Assembly (NCBI RefSeq): GCF_014534745.1
Contig: NZ_JACVVP010000016.1
Coordinates: 62,001-126,000, forward strand
From: Flammeovirga sp. EKP202
GTDB taxonomy: Bacteria; Bacteroidota; Bacteroidia; Cytophagales; Flammeovirgaceae
DNA: 64,000 nt
Direction of reading: 5' to 3'
Shown: positions 16,411 to 25,019 of the stretch, in pieces
Position numbering within the stretch: position 1 is the stretch's first letter
Layout of the letters: each line of letters begins with the position of its first letter
Notes under the pieces: model-generated
Database searches by the model: none
Seen by the model: only the letters and a program-made list of their open reading frames with translations
What the model was told of the DNA's origin: nothing
Made by a program: the position numbers and the translations under genes

Positions 16411-16548
16411 TTACGGATCAAATAAAAACAGGTTCTCTATTGATCCTTCAATATCCCCCTCTTTATAAGCATAGTAATAACCCATTGACTCTAACTTCTC
16501 TTTTATTTCTTCCCCTAAACTCCCCCCATTTTCAAGACATTTTTCCAT
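16411..16548 (-). CDS. Micro-ORF, 45-aa acidic protein
   Basis: An ATG at 16548 opens a 45-codon frame (MEKCLENGG ... ENLFLFDP) ending in TAA at 16411-16413. It begins four bases after the stop of the 136-aa membrane protein gene on the same strand. It cannot start further upstream because an in-frame stop precedes it. The peptide is acidic, probably helical at EEIKEKLESMG, with a tyrosine cluster (GYYYAY). I do not recognise it. The tight spacing suggests a two-gene unit and translation by reinitiation. It could also be a remnant of a longer gene. Confidence 0.45.
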   Translation of the reverse strand: MEKCLENGGSLGEEIKEKLESMGYYYAYKEGDIEGSIENLFLFDP

Positions 16549-16552
16549 ATCA

Positions 16553-16963
16553 TTAGGTTACAAAAACTGGTGTTCCTTTCCACTTATGATTTGCAAAGGA
16601 AAACGAGGGAAAGTATTTAACAAAATCACTATTTACTATATTTTGAGGGCTAATAGTTTCAATCTGATATTTACCTACAGAAGAACCCAAAAAGTTGATA
16701 TTTATATAATCCTGTTCCTCAAAATCAGCTTCAACACCAAGAATATCTCTACTATTTCCCTCCCACCAAACCTCTCTAGAATAACTTGTTAAGTAAAAAA
16801 AAGATAGCAACTTCCAAAAAAGAAAGACAGTGATGCTCACCAAAAAAGCAGACCAAGTATACCGTTTTTTCATAATATTGATAAAAAGGAAATGTACCCA
16901 AATCAAACAAAGTAAAACCAGCATTATGGTTAAGACTATTGAAATAATCATAAATACATGCAT
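16553..16963 (-). CDS. Hypothetical membrane protein, 136 aa
   Basis: The protein is not recognised. Two transmembrane helices are visible at about 5-30 (MIISIVLTIMLVLLCLIWVHFLF) and 38-58 (SAFLVSITVFLFWKLLSFFYL), joined by a short basic loop (MKKRYTW). A soluble C-terminal domain of about 75 residues, probably periplasmic, has a beta-rich look (GNSRDILGVEADFEEQDYININFLG). It is AT-richer than its neighbours. It is followed four bases later by the 45-aa micro-ORF. The pair sits alone in a region poor in genes, which suggests accessory origin. Confidence 0.55.
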   Translation of the reverse strand: MHVFMIISIVLTIMLVLLCLIWVHFLFINIMKKRYTWSAFLVSITVFLFWKLLSFFYLTSYSREVWWEGNSRDILGVEADFEEQDYININFLGSSVGKYQIETISPQNIVNSDFVKYFPSFSFANHKWKGTPVFVT

Positions 16964-17241
16964 TCAGTTAAAAAAGGAAACTTCATTCCATGATAAATTA
17001 AAAAATAATTTAAGTACTACAATTTTTAACTAGATTAATTCCTCTTAATTATAAATCAAAATGTAATGAGGGGAAAATTACTCTTAATTCATGTAATGAT
17101 ATATATTTCAAAGAAAAACAGCACAAGAGACTTCTCTTTGGCTAAAATCATACTACTATTCGTTAAATCAGTACCAATTATATTCATCTGTAAAAGGGAT
17201 ATTTGTTTGAAGCATGAATTATTTCAACAAATATTTTTTAT

Positions 17242-18522
17242 ATGGCAACGGTAGCGACACAACAGGAACAACAATCCATTTCATTAAAATCAATTCTAGC
17301 TGTTTTTTCAGCAGGAGCCTTCTTTTTTTATAGCTTCATACAAATGACGCTTTTTAGTACTGAAGCGATGAAAGGTTTTTTCATGGACAAATTGGCATTA
17401 AGTACAGTTTCAGAATTTGGATCTTTTGCAGGTACTTTTCTTTACGGAACGGTATTATTATTAATTCCTGTTGGCGTACTTCTCGATAAAGTTTCTGTCA
17501 AAAAAGTGGTATTAAGTATGTGTGCCGTTGCCGTGGTTAGTGTTTTTGGAACTGCATTAACTGATAACGTTTTAATTGCCTCTGTCCTACGATTCACACT
17601 TGGAATAGCACATTGTGTAGCATTTATGGCTCCTTTCCGATTAGCTCCAAGATGGTTTCCTTCTTCTAAACTAGCCTTAGTTTCAGGTCTTTTAGTGACA
17701 TTTGCGGTTTTTGGAGGTTGGGTTTCAGGCTCACCTGTTTTAATGCTTTTGGATCATTTCGGAGGAGATACAACCATGCTAATCAATGGTGGCATTGGTA
17801 TTTTCATTCTAGTTTTGATTGCTCTTTTTGTTAAAGACAGTCCTTCTGAAGAGGGTGTTCGTAATGAAAACGAAAACGGTTTATCATTGATAGAAGGATT
17901 AAAGTTGGCCGCTTCAAATTCTCAAAACTGGCTAGCGGGTCTTTACATCGGTTTATTAAACCTTTCTGTTCTTCTACTAGGAGCAGTTTGGGGAACCACA
18001 TATCTTAAATTCGTCAATCCAGATTTTTCAGAAGCTACTTCTACTGGTATTATTGGGATGATTTTTATCGGGACTATGATCGGTTCACCTTTGTGTGGAT
18101 GGATCTCTGATCAATTACAATCTAGAAAGAAAGCCATGCTGGGAGGCGGTATTTTATCATTAATTATTATGCTGCTGATCATGTTCCCAATTTCCACTGG
18201 AGCCACTTACTTTTATACCTTGTTTTTATTATTAGGGATTATCACTGCAGCTCAAACAATTGGTTACCCCGTAATTGGTGAATCAAACAGTGATGAAGTT
18301 TTAGGTACAGCAAATGGTTTATCGGCAGTTGTATTAATGGGTATTGGAGCTGTTGGGCAACCTTTATTCGGATGGTTAGTTTCTTATTTTGGTGGACATG
18401 AAAATTCAACTCCAGAAGTTTTACAGACAGCTTTTCAAGCTGCAATTTGGGTGATGCCGATAGCTTTTATATTGGCTTGTATCTGTTCAATTGTATTAAA
18501 AGAAACATTCAAGAAAGTATAA
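17242..18522 (+). CDS. Major facilitator superfamily (MFS) transporter
   Basis: A 426-residue inner-membrane transporter with about 12 predicted helices. The first six run to about residue 190, then a cytoplasmic loop (KDSPSEEGVRNENENG) and a second bundle from about 215. The MFS loop 2-3 motif appears as PVGVLLDKVSVKKVVL (about 76-91), and its second-half counterpart as SPLCGWISDQLQSRKKAMLG. The sequence RFTLGIAHCVAFMAPFRLAPRWFPSSKLALVSGL recalls anion/organic-acid symporters of the MFS, but I cannot name the substrate. It stands alone, 278 bp from the previous gene and followed by a strong terminator. Confidence 0.85.
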   Translation: MATVATQQEQQSISLKSILAVFSAGAFFFYSFIQMTLFSTEAMKGFFMDKLALSTVSEFGSFAGTFLYGTVLLLIPVGVLLDKVSVKKVVLSMCAVAVVSVFGTALTDNVLIASVLRFTLGIAHCVAFMAPFRLAPRWFPSSKLALVSGLLVTFAVFGGWVSGSPVLMLLDHFGGDTTMLINGGIGIFILVLIALFVKDSPSEEGVRNENENGLSLIEGLKLAASNSQNWLAGLYIGLLNLSVLLLGAVWGTTYLKFVNPDFSEATSTGIIGMIFIGTMIGSPLCGWISDQLQSRKKAMLGGGILSLIIMLLIMFPISTGATYFYTLFLLLGIITAAQTIGYPVIGESNSDEVLGTANGLSAVVLMGIGAVGQPLFGWLVSYFGGHENSTPEVLQTAFQAAIWVMPIAFILACICSIVLKETFKKV

Positions 18523-18546
18523 CACTTTTGTCATTGCATATAGTGA

Positions 18547-18576
18547 GAGACATGTATCAAACATGTCTCTTTTTTA
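18547..18576 (+). terminator. Terminator of the MFS gene
   Basis: GAGACATGT (18547-18555) pairs with ACATGTCTC (18561-18569) around a 5-nt loop, followed by seven T. Confidence 0.9.
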
Positions 18577-18618
18577 TTTTCGTAAGATTTCACACTCCAT
18601 TTTCATCTAAATAAATCG

Positions 18619-18626
18619 TACATTTG
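18619..18626 (+). promoter_or_regulatory. -7 box of nadE
   Basis: TACATTTG matches TAnnTTTG and is followed by C. It lies 26 bp before the nadE ATG. No TTG is seen at the expected -33 position. Confidence 0.5.
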
Positions 18627-18651
18627 CTCAAAATAGAATGACAGATTATTT

Positions 18652-20646
18652 ATGATGAATTTATATAAAGTTGGTGGTGCTGAACTGAATCAGACTCCAT
18701 TGGATTGGAACAACAACTTTCAGAATATATTACAGGCGATTAATACAGCCAAAGATGAAAATGTAAGCATTTTATGTCTTCCTGAATTATGTTTATCAGG
18801 GTATGGATGTGAAGATGCTTTTTACTCTCCCAATACCGAACAGCAATCTCTAAAATTACTAGGTGATTTATTGCCTCATACCAAAGATATTGTTATTTCA
18901 GTTGGGCTTCCATTACGACATAAAAACAAATTATATAATACTGTTGCTTTGATTGCAGACCAAAAGATTTTAGGGTTTGTGGCAAAGAAACATTTAGCAG
19001 GAAACGGCATTCATTATGAACCAAGATGGTTTACGCCTTGGGAAGGTGGTGAGGTTTCAGAAATCAAATTAGATCAATCATACGAAAATACTTTAGGTGC
19101 ATCTACTTTCCCTATCGGGGATTTATTATTTGATGTGAATGGCATTCGTATTGGTTTTGAGATTTGCGAAGATGCATGGGTAGCCAATCGACCGGGTCGT
19201 TCTCTTTATCAAAATGGGGTTGATATTATTCTAAACCCCTCTGCTAGTCACTTTGCTTTTGATAAATTGGATGTTCGTAAGCGTTTTGTATTAGAAGGTT
19301 CAAGAGCCTATGGTGTGGGATATATTTATGCCAATTTATTAGGTAACGAATCTGGAAGAGCGATTTATGATGGTGGTGTAATGATCGCCTTATCAGGAAA
19401 TCTATTAGCAATCAGTAAGCGCTTTTCTTTCAAAAACTGTAAAGTTACAACAGCTACTTTTGATTTGGATATTGCCCGTTTAGCTCAAATTCAGAGCCAT
19501 ACTTCTAATACGGGAACTTCTAATATTGAAGTGATTAATTCTGACTTTACCATTCCTCAAACGGTACCTGAAAAGCATTCTCCTTCTGAAGCATCATGGG
19601 AGCATTCAAAGTATATTAAAGAGGAAGAATTTGGACGAGCGGTAGCCTTAGGTCTTTTTGATTATATGCGTAAAAGTTATTCAAAAGGCTTTGTAGTTTC
19701 ACTTTCAGGTGGCGCTGACTCTTCAGCCATCGTGACGTTAATTCACTTGATGATTGAGATGGGCGTTGAAGATTTAGGATTAGAAGGGTTTAAAGAAAAA
19801 TTAGGTTACTTCAATTCTTTAAAGGACTGCAACTCTATCAAAGAAATTTGTAATAAAGTATTGACTACTGCTTACCAACCGACTGAAAACAGTGGTGATG
19901 TGACATTCAACGCTGCAAAGTCATTAGCGGAAGCAGTTGGAGCTACTTTCTACAATGTAAATGTCAATCCAATGTTCAAAGGTTATTTAAATGCCATTGA
20001 AAAAGCCATTGACCGTGAATTGACTTGGGAGCAAGACGATATTACTTTACAAAATATTCAAGCGAGAGTTCGTGCCCCTTCGGTTTGGATGTTGGCAAAT
20101 ATCAACGGAGCCTTACTCCTCTCTACTTCCAACCGTTCTGAAGCTGCCGTGGGTTATGCTACTATGGACGGTGATACGAGTGGAGGTTTAAGCCCAATTG
20201 CAGGTATTGACAAGAATTACTTGAGAAGCTGGTTGAGATGGATGGAAAAAGACGGTTTGGATGGTAAATGGAACATCCCTGCACTTTCATTCGTCAATGA
20301 ACAACAGCCTACTGCTGAACTTCGCCCTGCCGATTCTAAACAAACGGATGAAGCGGATTTAATGCCTTATGATGTATTGGAAGAAATTGAAAAATTAGCC
20401 ATTCGTGATAAGAAATCACCGCAAGAATGCCTTCTTTTCGTTCAAGCTAATCACCCTGACACTCCTAGAGAAACTGTACATCAATGGATTACGAAGTTCT
20501 TTAGACTATGGAGCAGAAATCAATGGAAACGTGAGCGTTATGCTCCTTCTTTCCACTTGGATGACAAAAACCTTGACCCTAAGACTTGGTGTAGATTCCC
20601 TATTTTAAGTGGTGGGTTTGCATCTGAGCTTTCTGATTTGAAATAA
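18652..20646 (+). CDS. nadE: Glutamine-dependent NAD+ synthetase
   Basis: A 664-residue two-domain enzyme making NAD+ from deamido-NAD+, ATP and glutamine. Residues 1-285 are the nitrilase-type glutaminase domain. Its catalytic triad is visible as Glu in LPELCLSGYGCED, Lys in FVAKKHLAGNG and Cys in IGFEICEDAW (about residue 172). Residues 320-664 are the ATP-pyrophosphatase domain, with the P-loop SLSGGADSSAIVTL (about 349-362) and TSNRSEAAVGYATMDGDTSGGLSPI. Length and order match the actinobacterial/Bacteroidota long form. Two adjacent ATGs (18652, 18655) leave the start uncertain by one codon. A weak hairpin without T tract (20655-20686) follows. Confidence 0.96.
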   Translation: MMNLYKVGGAELNQTPLDWNNNFQNILQAINTAKDENVSILCLPELCLSGYGCEDAFYSPNTEQQSLKLLGDLLPHTKDIVISVGLPLRHKNKLYNTVALIADQKILGFVAKKHLAGNGIHYEPRWFTPWEGGEVSEIKLDQSYENTLGASTFPIGDLLFDVNGIRIGFEICEDAWVANRPGRSLYQNGVDIILNPSASHFAFDKLDVRKRFVLEGSRAYGVGYIYANLLGNESGRAIYDGGVMIALSGNLLAISKRFSFKNCKVTTATFDLDIARLAQIQSHTSNTGTSNIEVINSDFTIPQTVPEKHSPSEASWEHSKYIKEEEFGRAVALGLFDYMRKSYSKGFVVSLSGGADSSAIVTLIHLMIEMGVEDLGLEGFKEKLGYFNSLKDCNSIKEICNKVLTTAYQPTENSGDVTFNAAKSLAEAVGATFYNVNVNPMFKGYLNAIEKAIDRELTWEQDDITLQNIQARVRAPSVWMLANINGALLLSTSNRSEAAVGYATMDGDTSGGLSPIAGIDKNYLRSWLRWMEKDGLDGKWNIPALSFVNEQQPTAELRPADSKQTDEADLMPYDVLEEIEKLAIRDKKSPQECLLFVQANHPDTPRETVHQWITKFFRLWSRNQWKRERYAPSFHLDDKNLDPKTWCRFPILSGGFASELSDLK

Positions 20647-20700
20647 AAAAACATCATTCCCTTTTTTTACCAATTCATGGGGAATGTACATTAATATCAC

Positions 20701-20753
20701 AAGGGCTAAAACCCTTATTCTGGGCGGGCAGACACTTAGGTCTGCCCCTACGG
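20701..20753. repeat. GC-rich REP-like hairpin repeat
   Basis: A short hairpin AAGGG/CCCTT (20701-20716) is followed by a perfect GC-rich one, GGGCAGAC (20726-20733) / GTCTGCCC (20740-20747), loop ACTTAG, and the tail CTACGG. The composition contrasts sharply with the AT-rich surroundings. From memory, very similar GGGCAGAC...GTCTGCCCCTAC elements recur between genes in many unrelated bacteria, so I read it as a dispersed REP-like element rather than a terminator. Confidence 0.65.
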
Positions 20754-20783
20754 AACAATTCAATTAACTTCTAATTATTATAA

Positions 20784-23700
20784 ATGAAATTTCAATTAAC
20801 CAATTTATTAATCCTGCTCTTTGCTTTGGCGACTTTCGCTCAGGAAAAAGAAGAGAAATGGGATATTACGAAACCTCAGCGTGAGGTAAAAAGTGTAGAC
20901 TTCGAGACAGATGAAGGCACATGGATGAATTTGGATATCAGTCCTGACGGAAAAACTATCGTTTTTGATATGTTAGGCGATATTTACTCAATGCCGATTA
21001 CCGGAGGTGATGCAAAGTTACTTCGTGGTGGTTTGGCTTGGGAATCACAACCTAAGTTTTCTCCTGATGGAAAGAAAATTGTTTTCACTTCAGATGCAGG
21101 TGGTGGTGACAACATTTGGGTAATGGACAGTGATGCTCAAAATCCTAAGCAAGTCACTAAAGAAAAATTCCGTTTGACCAACAACCCTACTTGGAGTGAA
21201 GACGGACAATACATTATCGCTCGTAAGCACTATACCTTCACAAGATCTTTGGGAGCTGGTGCATTATGGATGTATCACATTTCTGGTGGTGAAGGTATCG
21301 AATTGGTTCCTCGTAAAAATGAGCAACAGGATATCAACCAACCTGTCGTTTCTGCGGATGGGAAATACATGTATTATGTTGAAGACGTTTATCCAGGTGG
21401 CTTCTTCCAATACAATAAAGATCCAAACAGTCAGATTTACATCATTAAGTCTTACAACAGAATCAATGGTGAAATCAAAACTGTAGTTAGTGGTCCTGGT
21501 GGAGCCATCGGTCCAATGCCTTCTCATGATGGTAAAAAATTATCTTTTATCAGAAGAGTTCGTGACAAATCGGTTTTATTTATCCATGATTTTGAAATGA
21601 ACAGTCAACGTCCACTTTTTGATCAATTAGAAAAAGATCAACAAGAAGCTTGGGCGATTTTTGGACCTTCTCCAAAATATGCATGGACTCCCGATGATAA
21701 ATACATTGTACTTTGGGGTAAAGGCGGACAAATTTGGAAAGTAGATGTTGCGACTGGCAAAGGGGAAATCATTCCTTTTAAAGCCAATATTCACCAAGAA
21801 TTCACTGCATCACTTCGATTCAAACATGAAGTGGCTCCAGATCAATTTACAGCAAAGGCATTGAGAAATGTAATCACTTCAAAGGATGGTAAGAAGATCT
21901 ATTTCCATGCTGCAGGTTATTTATATGAAAAGAAATTACCTAAAGGAAAACCGGTTCGATTGACTTCTCAAACAGATGCTTTCGAATACGAGCCTCATAT
22001 TTCACCTGACGGAAGTAAAATGGTTTATACTTCTTGGTCAGATAGCGAAAAGGGTAAAATTCATTTCATTGATTTAACCGCTAAAAAAGTAAACCCTACT
22101 ACTTTAGAATTACCAAAAGGTATTTACCGTAGACCTCAGTTTTCAAAAGACAATGAAACGATCGTTTTTATTAAAGAAAGAGGGAACAATCAACAAGGCT
22201 ATGCTTATACAAAGGAAACTGGCATTTATACAGTAAATATTAATGATATAAATACATTAAAAAGAGTAGTTGAAGAAGGAGATTTCCCTCAGTTTAATGT
22301 AACTGGCGATCGTATTTTCTATCAAACAGGTGGTTTCTTCTTTGGTAGTTTAAAGAAAGCTTTCAAAAGTGTTGATTTAAACGGCCAAGACAAAAGAGTG
22401 CACTTCACTACTAAATATACCAATCAGTTTGTACCATCTCCAGACAACAAATGGATTGCATTTACAGAGTTATTTAAAGTCTATATTGCTCCAATGCCAA
22501 TGGCTGGAAAAGCAATTGATTTATCATCTGGCACAAAAGCAGTTCCGGTAGCACAAGTGGCTAAAGATGCAGGTTATAATATTCATTGGTCTGGTGATAG
22601 CCAAAAATTACATTGGTCATTGGGTAACGAATACTTTACGACTTCACTTCAAGAAGTTTTCTCTTTTGTAGAAGGTGGAAATGAAAAAGCAGTAGAGCCA
22701 AAATCGGAAGGTATTGAAATCAACCTTGAATTAGAAAGTGCTAAACCTTCTACATCTTATGCACTAACAAATGCTAGAGTCATTACGGTTAATGCTAAAA
22801 ATGAAGTGTTAGAAAATGCTACTATTCTTGTAAAAGAAAATAGAATTGTTGCGATTGGAACTGATGTACAAGTTCCATCAGGAGCGAAAGTGATTGATTG
22901 CAAAGGGAAAACGATTATGCCGGGTATTGTGGATGCCCACGCTCACTTGGGTGCTTTCCGTTTGGGAATGAGTGCACAACAAAACTGGCCTTATTATGCC
23001 AACCTTGCTTACGGTGTAACGACAACACACGATCCTTCTGCTAACTCTGAAATGGTATTCAACCAATCAGAAATGGTGAGAACAGGTGCTATGGTTGGTC
23101 CAAGAATCTACTCTACAGGTGTGATTCTTTATGGAGCAGATGGTGATTTCAAAGCCAATATCAACTCATTGGAAGATGCTCGTTCGGCAATCAGAAGAAC
23201 AAAAGCATGGGGAGCTATTTCTGTAAAGTCTTACAATCAGCCTAGACGTGAGCAAAGACAACAGGTGATCAAAGCTGCGGAAGAAGAAGGAATCATGGTG
23301 GTTCCTGAAGGCGGTTCAACTTTCTATCATAATATGACGATGATTTTAGATGGTCATACTGGTGTAGAACACAACATTCCAATTACTCCTGTTTTCAATG
23401 ATGTTCAAAATCTTTGGGCAAAAACGGAAGTGGGCTACACTCCTACTTTGATTGTGAACTATGGCGGTATTAATGGAGAATATTACTGGTACCAACATAC
23501 CAACGTTTGGGAAAAAGAAAGATTATTGAACTTCACGCCTAGAGCAATTATTGACAGCCGATCTAGACATAGAACGATGGTTCCAGAAAGCGAATACAAA
23601 ATTGGTCATATCGCCACTTCTGAATCTGCAAAAATGTTATCAGATAAAGGTGTAAAAGTAAACCTTGGTGCTCACGGTCAAATTCAAGGTATCGGTGCAC

Positions 23701-24059
23701 ACTGGGAACTTTGGATGTTAGCACAAGGAGGAATGTCTCCTTTAGAAGCCATCCGTTCTGCTACCTATAATGGTGCTCATTATTTAGGATTAGATGCTGA
23801 TGTGGGTTCTTTAGAAGAAGGAAAACTAGCAGATCTTATTATTATGGATAAAAACCCATTAGAGGATATTCATAATACTGAATTTATCGATAAAGTAATG
23901 ATCAACGGAGAGCTTTATGACGCTGAAACGATGCATAATGTAAATGGTGAAGAACGCCATAAATTCTATTGGGAAGAGGAAAGCTATAATGCTTCTTTCC
24001 CTTGGCATGAAGCTTCACAAGGCTTTACGGTTCCAAAATGTGGATGTAGTTTGCATTAG
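20784..24059 (+). CDS. Secreted beta-propeller (PD40/TolB-like) plus amidohydrolase fusion
   Basis: A 1091-residue exported protein. Residues 1-19 are a signal peptide (LLILLFALATFAQ). Residues 40-640 carry PD40/TolB-like propeller blades with the repeated S-P-D-G-K pattern (ISPDGKTIVFDM, FSPDGKKIVFTSDAGGGDNIW, ISPDGSKMVYTSWSD). Residues 655-1075 are an amidohydrolase: the metal-binding H-x-H in GIVDAHAHLG (about 716-722), later His residues in GVEHNI and LGAHGQ, and the C-terminal GSLEEGKLADLIIMDKNPLEDI. Such fusions are annotated as imidazolonepropionase-like or prolidase-like hydrolases of the periplasm. The substrate is unknown. Orphan hairpin repeats lie just outside both ends. Confidence 0.88.
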   Translation: MKFQLTNLLILLFALATFAQEKEEKWDITKPQREVKSVDFETDEGTWMNLDISPDGKTIVFDMLGDIYSMPITGGDAKLLRGGLAWESQPKFSPDGKKIVFTSDAGGGDNIWVMDSDAQNPKQVTKEKFRLTNNPTWSEDGQYIIARKHYTFTRSLGAGALWMYHISGGEGIELVPRKNEQQDINQPVVSADGKYMYYVEDVYPGGFFQYNKDPNSQIYIIKSYNRINGEIKTVVSGPGGAIGPMPSHDGKKLSFIRRVRDKSVLFIHDFEMNSQRPLFDQLEKDQQEAWAIFGPSPKYAWTPDDKYIVLWGKGGQIWKVDVATGKGEIIPFKANIHQEFTASLRFKHEVAPDQFTAKALRNVITSKDGKKIYFHAAGYLYEKKLPKGKPVRLTSQTDAFEYEPHISPDGSKMVYTSWSDSEKGKIHFIDLTAKKVNPTTLELPKGIYRRPQFSKDNETIVFIKERGNNQQGYAYTKETGIYTVNINDINTLKRVVEEGDFPQFNVTGDRIFYQTGGFFFGSLKKAFKSVDLNGQDKRVHFTTKYTNQFVPSPDNKWIAFTELFKVYIAPMPMAGKAIDLSSGTKAVPVAQVAKDAGYNIHWSGDSQKLHWSLGNEYFTTSLQEVFSFVEGGNEKAVEPKSEGIEINLELESAKPSTSYALTNARVITVNAKNEVLENATILVKENRIVAIGTDVQVPSGAKVIDCKGKTIMPGIVDAHAHLGAFRLGMSAQQNWPYYANLAYGVTTTHDPSANSEMVFNQSEMVRTGAMVGPRIYSTGVILYGADGDFKANINSLEDARSAIRRTKAWGAISVKSYNQPRREQRQQVIKAAEEEGIMVVPEGGSTFYHNMTMILDGHTGVEHNIPITPVFNDVQNLWAKTEVGYTPTLIVNYGGINGEYYWYQHTNVWEKERLLNFTPRAIIDSRSRHRTMVPESEYKIGHIATSESAKMLSDKGVKVNLGAHGQIQGIGAHWELWMLAQGGMSPLEAIRSATYNGAHYLGLDADVGSLEEGKLADLIIMDKNPLEDIHNTEFIDKVMINGELYDAETMHNVNGEERHKFYWEEESYNASFPWHEASQGFTVPKCGCSLH

Positions 24060-24079
24060 AACCTAACCTTATATATAAG

Positions 24080-24120
24080 AATGCCCCTTTGTCTGATTAT
24101 CCAAACAAAGGGGCATTTTT
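24080..24120 (+). terminator. Terminator of the amidohydrolase gene
   Basis: AATGCCCCTTTGT (24080-24092) pairs perfectly with ACAAAGGGGCATT (24105-24117) and runs into T. Confidence 0.9.
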
Positions 24121-24126
24121 CATAAA

Positions 24127-24146
24127 CCCACGACTTAATTCGTGGG
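24127..24146. repeat. REP-like hairpin CCCACGA/TCGTGGG
   Basis: A 7-bp perfect stem, CCCACGA (24127-24133) / TCGTGGG (24140-24146), with loop CTTAAT, followed by CCGTTGATGG and no T tract. It lies behind a complete terminator, so termination does not explain it. From memory, the same CCCACGACTTAA-type hairpin is dispersed in many bacterial genomes. I interpret it as a mobile palindromic repeat. Confidence 0.55.
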
Positions 24147-24165
24147 CCGTTGATGGAATACTTCT

Positions 24166-24774
24166 TTATAACGTCATGAATTCAGAAAGAGCTTTCTTTA
24201 CCTTCTTGTGATCAAAACCCACCTCATTTATAAAGTCTCGAGTTTCCATCAAGGCGAAACCTAACAAATTTAATCCTCTCCAGCTATTGACATCATTTGC
24301 ACTTTCACTGTCCTTCGTCAAACCTATCCCCCATATAGTATCTACAGGACTCGCCTCCACTAAAACTCTTGATTGAGTGTTTAAAAGATATTTTCCTAAA
24401 TCTTGATTTTGAGTAAATTTATAAATATTCCCTTTGGTGACAATTTCATATCGATATTGTTTCCATAAAGATTCATCAAAGTTTCTCACTTTCCTCCCTA
24501 AAGCCTTCGCTTCACCAGGCTTTTTACAATTGATAATTTGATTATAAATCTCCGTATCATTAAATAGTTTAGCCTTTTGAGCCATCATCCAATGCTCAGT
24601 AGATTTAAAAGTAATTCCATCCACTTCAAAGTCACTTTCAAACCACTGACTAAAACAGAAATTACCTACTTCTTGATTTTTTGATTTAGTATGTCCCCAA
24701 AAGAAGAGATATTTTACAGATTCATTATTATTGACTTTGTTCTGAAGCCACTCCAAACTATAATTTGCTTTCAT
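24166..24774 (-). CDS. NADAR family protein (YbiA-like N-glycosidase)
   Basis: A 202-residue protein with the NADAR family pattern: LFFWGHTKS, then FCFSQWFESDFEVDGITFKSTEHWMMAQKAKLF (about 40-75), KKPGEAKALGRKVRNFDESLWKQYRYEIVTKGN, and the C-terminal DTIWGIGL...WRGLNLLGFALMETRD. YbiA hydrolyses early riboflavin-pathway intermediates, preventing damage by reactive ribosylamino-pyrimidines; other members act on ADP-ribose conjugates. The conserved E-H-W/Y-M-M and D-x-x-W-G-I-G blocks are intact, so the protein should be active. It is a lone gene, convergent with the amidohydrolase. Whether it is housekeeping or part of an NAD/phage-related function cannot be told from context. Confidence 0.88.
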   Translation of the reverse strand: MKANYSLEWLQNKVNNNESVKYLFFWGHTKSKNQEVGNFCFSQWFESDFEVDGITFKSTEHWMMAQKAKLFNDTEIYNQIINCKKPGEAKALGRKVRNFDESLWKQYRYEIVTKGNIYKFTQNQDLGKYLLNTQSRVLVEASPVDTIWGIGLTKDSESANDVNSWRGLNLLGFALMETRDFINEVGFDHKKVKKALSEFMTL

Positions 24775-24884
24775 TTTATGTTTATGATTAGTTTATTATG
24801 GCATAAAGTTAAATATTCCTCTGCTATTATTACTCCTTAACGCTTTAATTCCTTCCAAATCTTCCGATTAAAAAATTATTTTCC

Positions 24885-24892
24885 TACCTTTG
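24885..24892 (+). promoter_or_regulatory. -7 box of rpsA
   Basis: TACCTTTG matches TAnnTTTG and is followed by C. With the usual 3-5 nt gap the transcript should begin at about 24896, exactly where the first leader hairpin starts. No TTG is found 19 nt upstream. Confidence 0.6.
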
Positions 24893-24896
24893 CGTG

Positions 24897-25019
24897 CTGA
24901 TTTACACGTACTAGCTCTGTAAGACAGTTGTTAATCCACGTACTAGCTCTGGATTTTCATTAATCATTTATCATAAATCTCTTGCGTAATAGCACTAGCG
25001 TAAGGGCGTAAACAGTGCT
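24897..25019 (+). promoter_or_regulatory. Structured rpsA leader: tandem identical-loop hairpins
   Basis: Hairpin 1 has arms CTGATTTACA (24897-24906) and TGTAAGACAG (24918-24927). Hairpin 2 has arms AATCCA (24933-24938) and TGGATT (24950-24955). Both enclose the identical 11-nt loop CGTACTAGCTC, although their stems differ in sequence. A third hairpin, AGCACT (24991-24996) / AGTGCT (25014-25019), lies just before the ATG at 25031 and contains ACTAGC once more. Two equal loops on different stems suggest a protein-binding site. S1 controls its own synthesis through leader hairpins in E. coli, so autogenous control by S1 is a reasonable inference. Confidence 0.6.

Noticed and set aside
17066-17254. 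62-codon + strand frame before the MFS gene
   Set aside because: It runs into the MFS start in another phase; Ile/Lys-rich composition follows AT content. No neighbours or terminator support it.
20655-20686. CATTCCC/GGGAATG hairpin after nadE
   Set aside because: It has a large loop and no T tract after the stem, so it is not called as a terminator, although nadE lacks a better one before the REP-like element.
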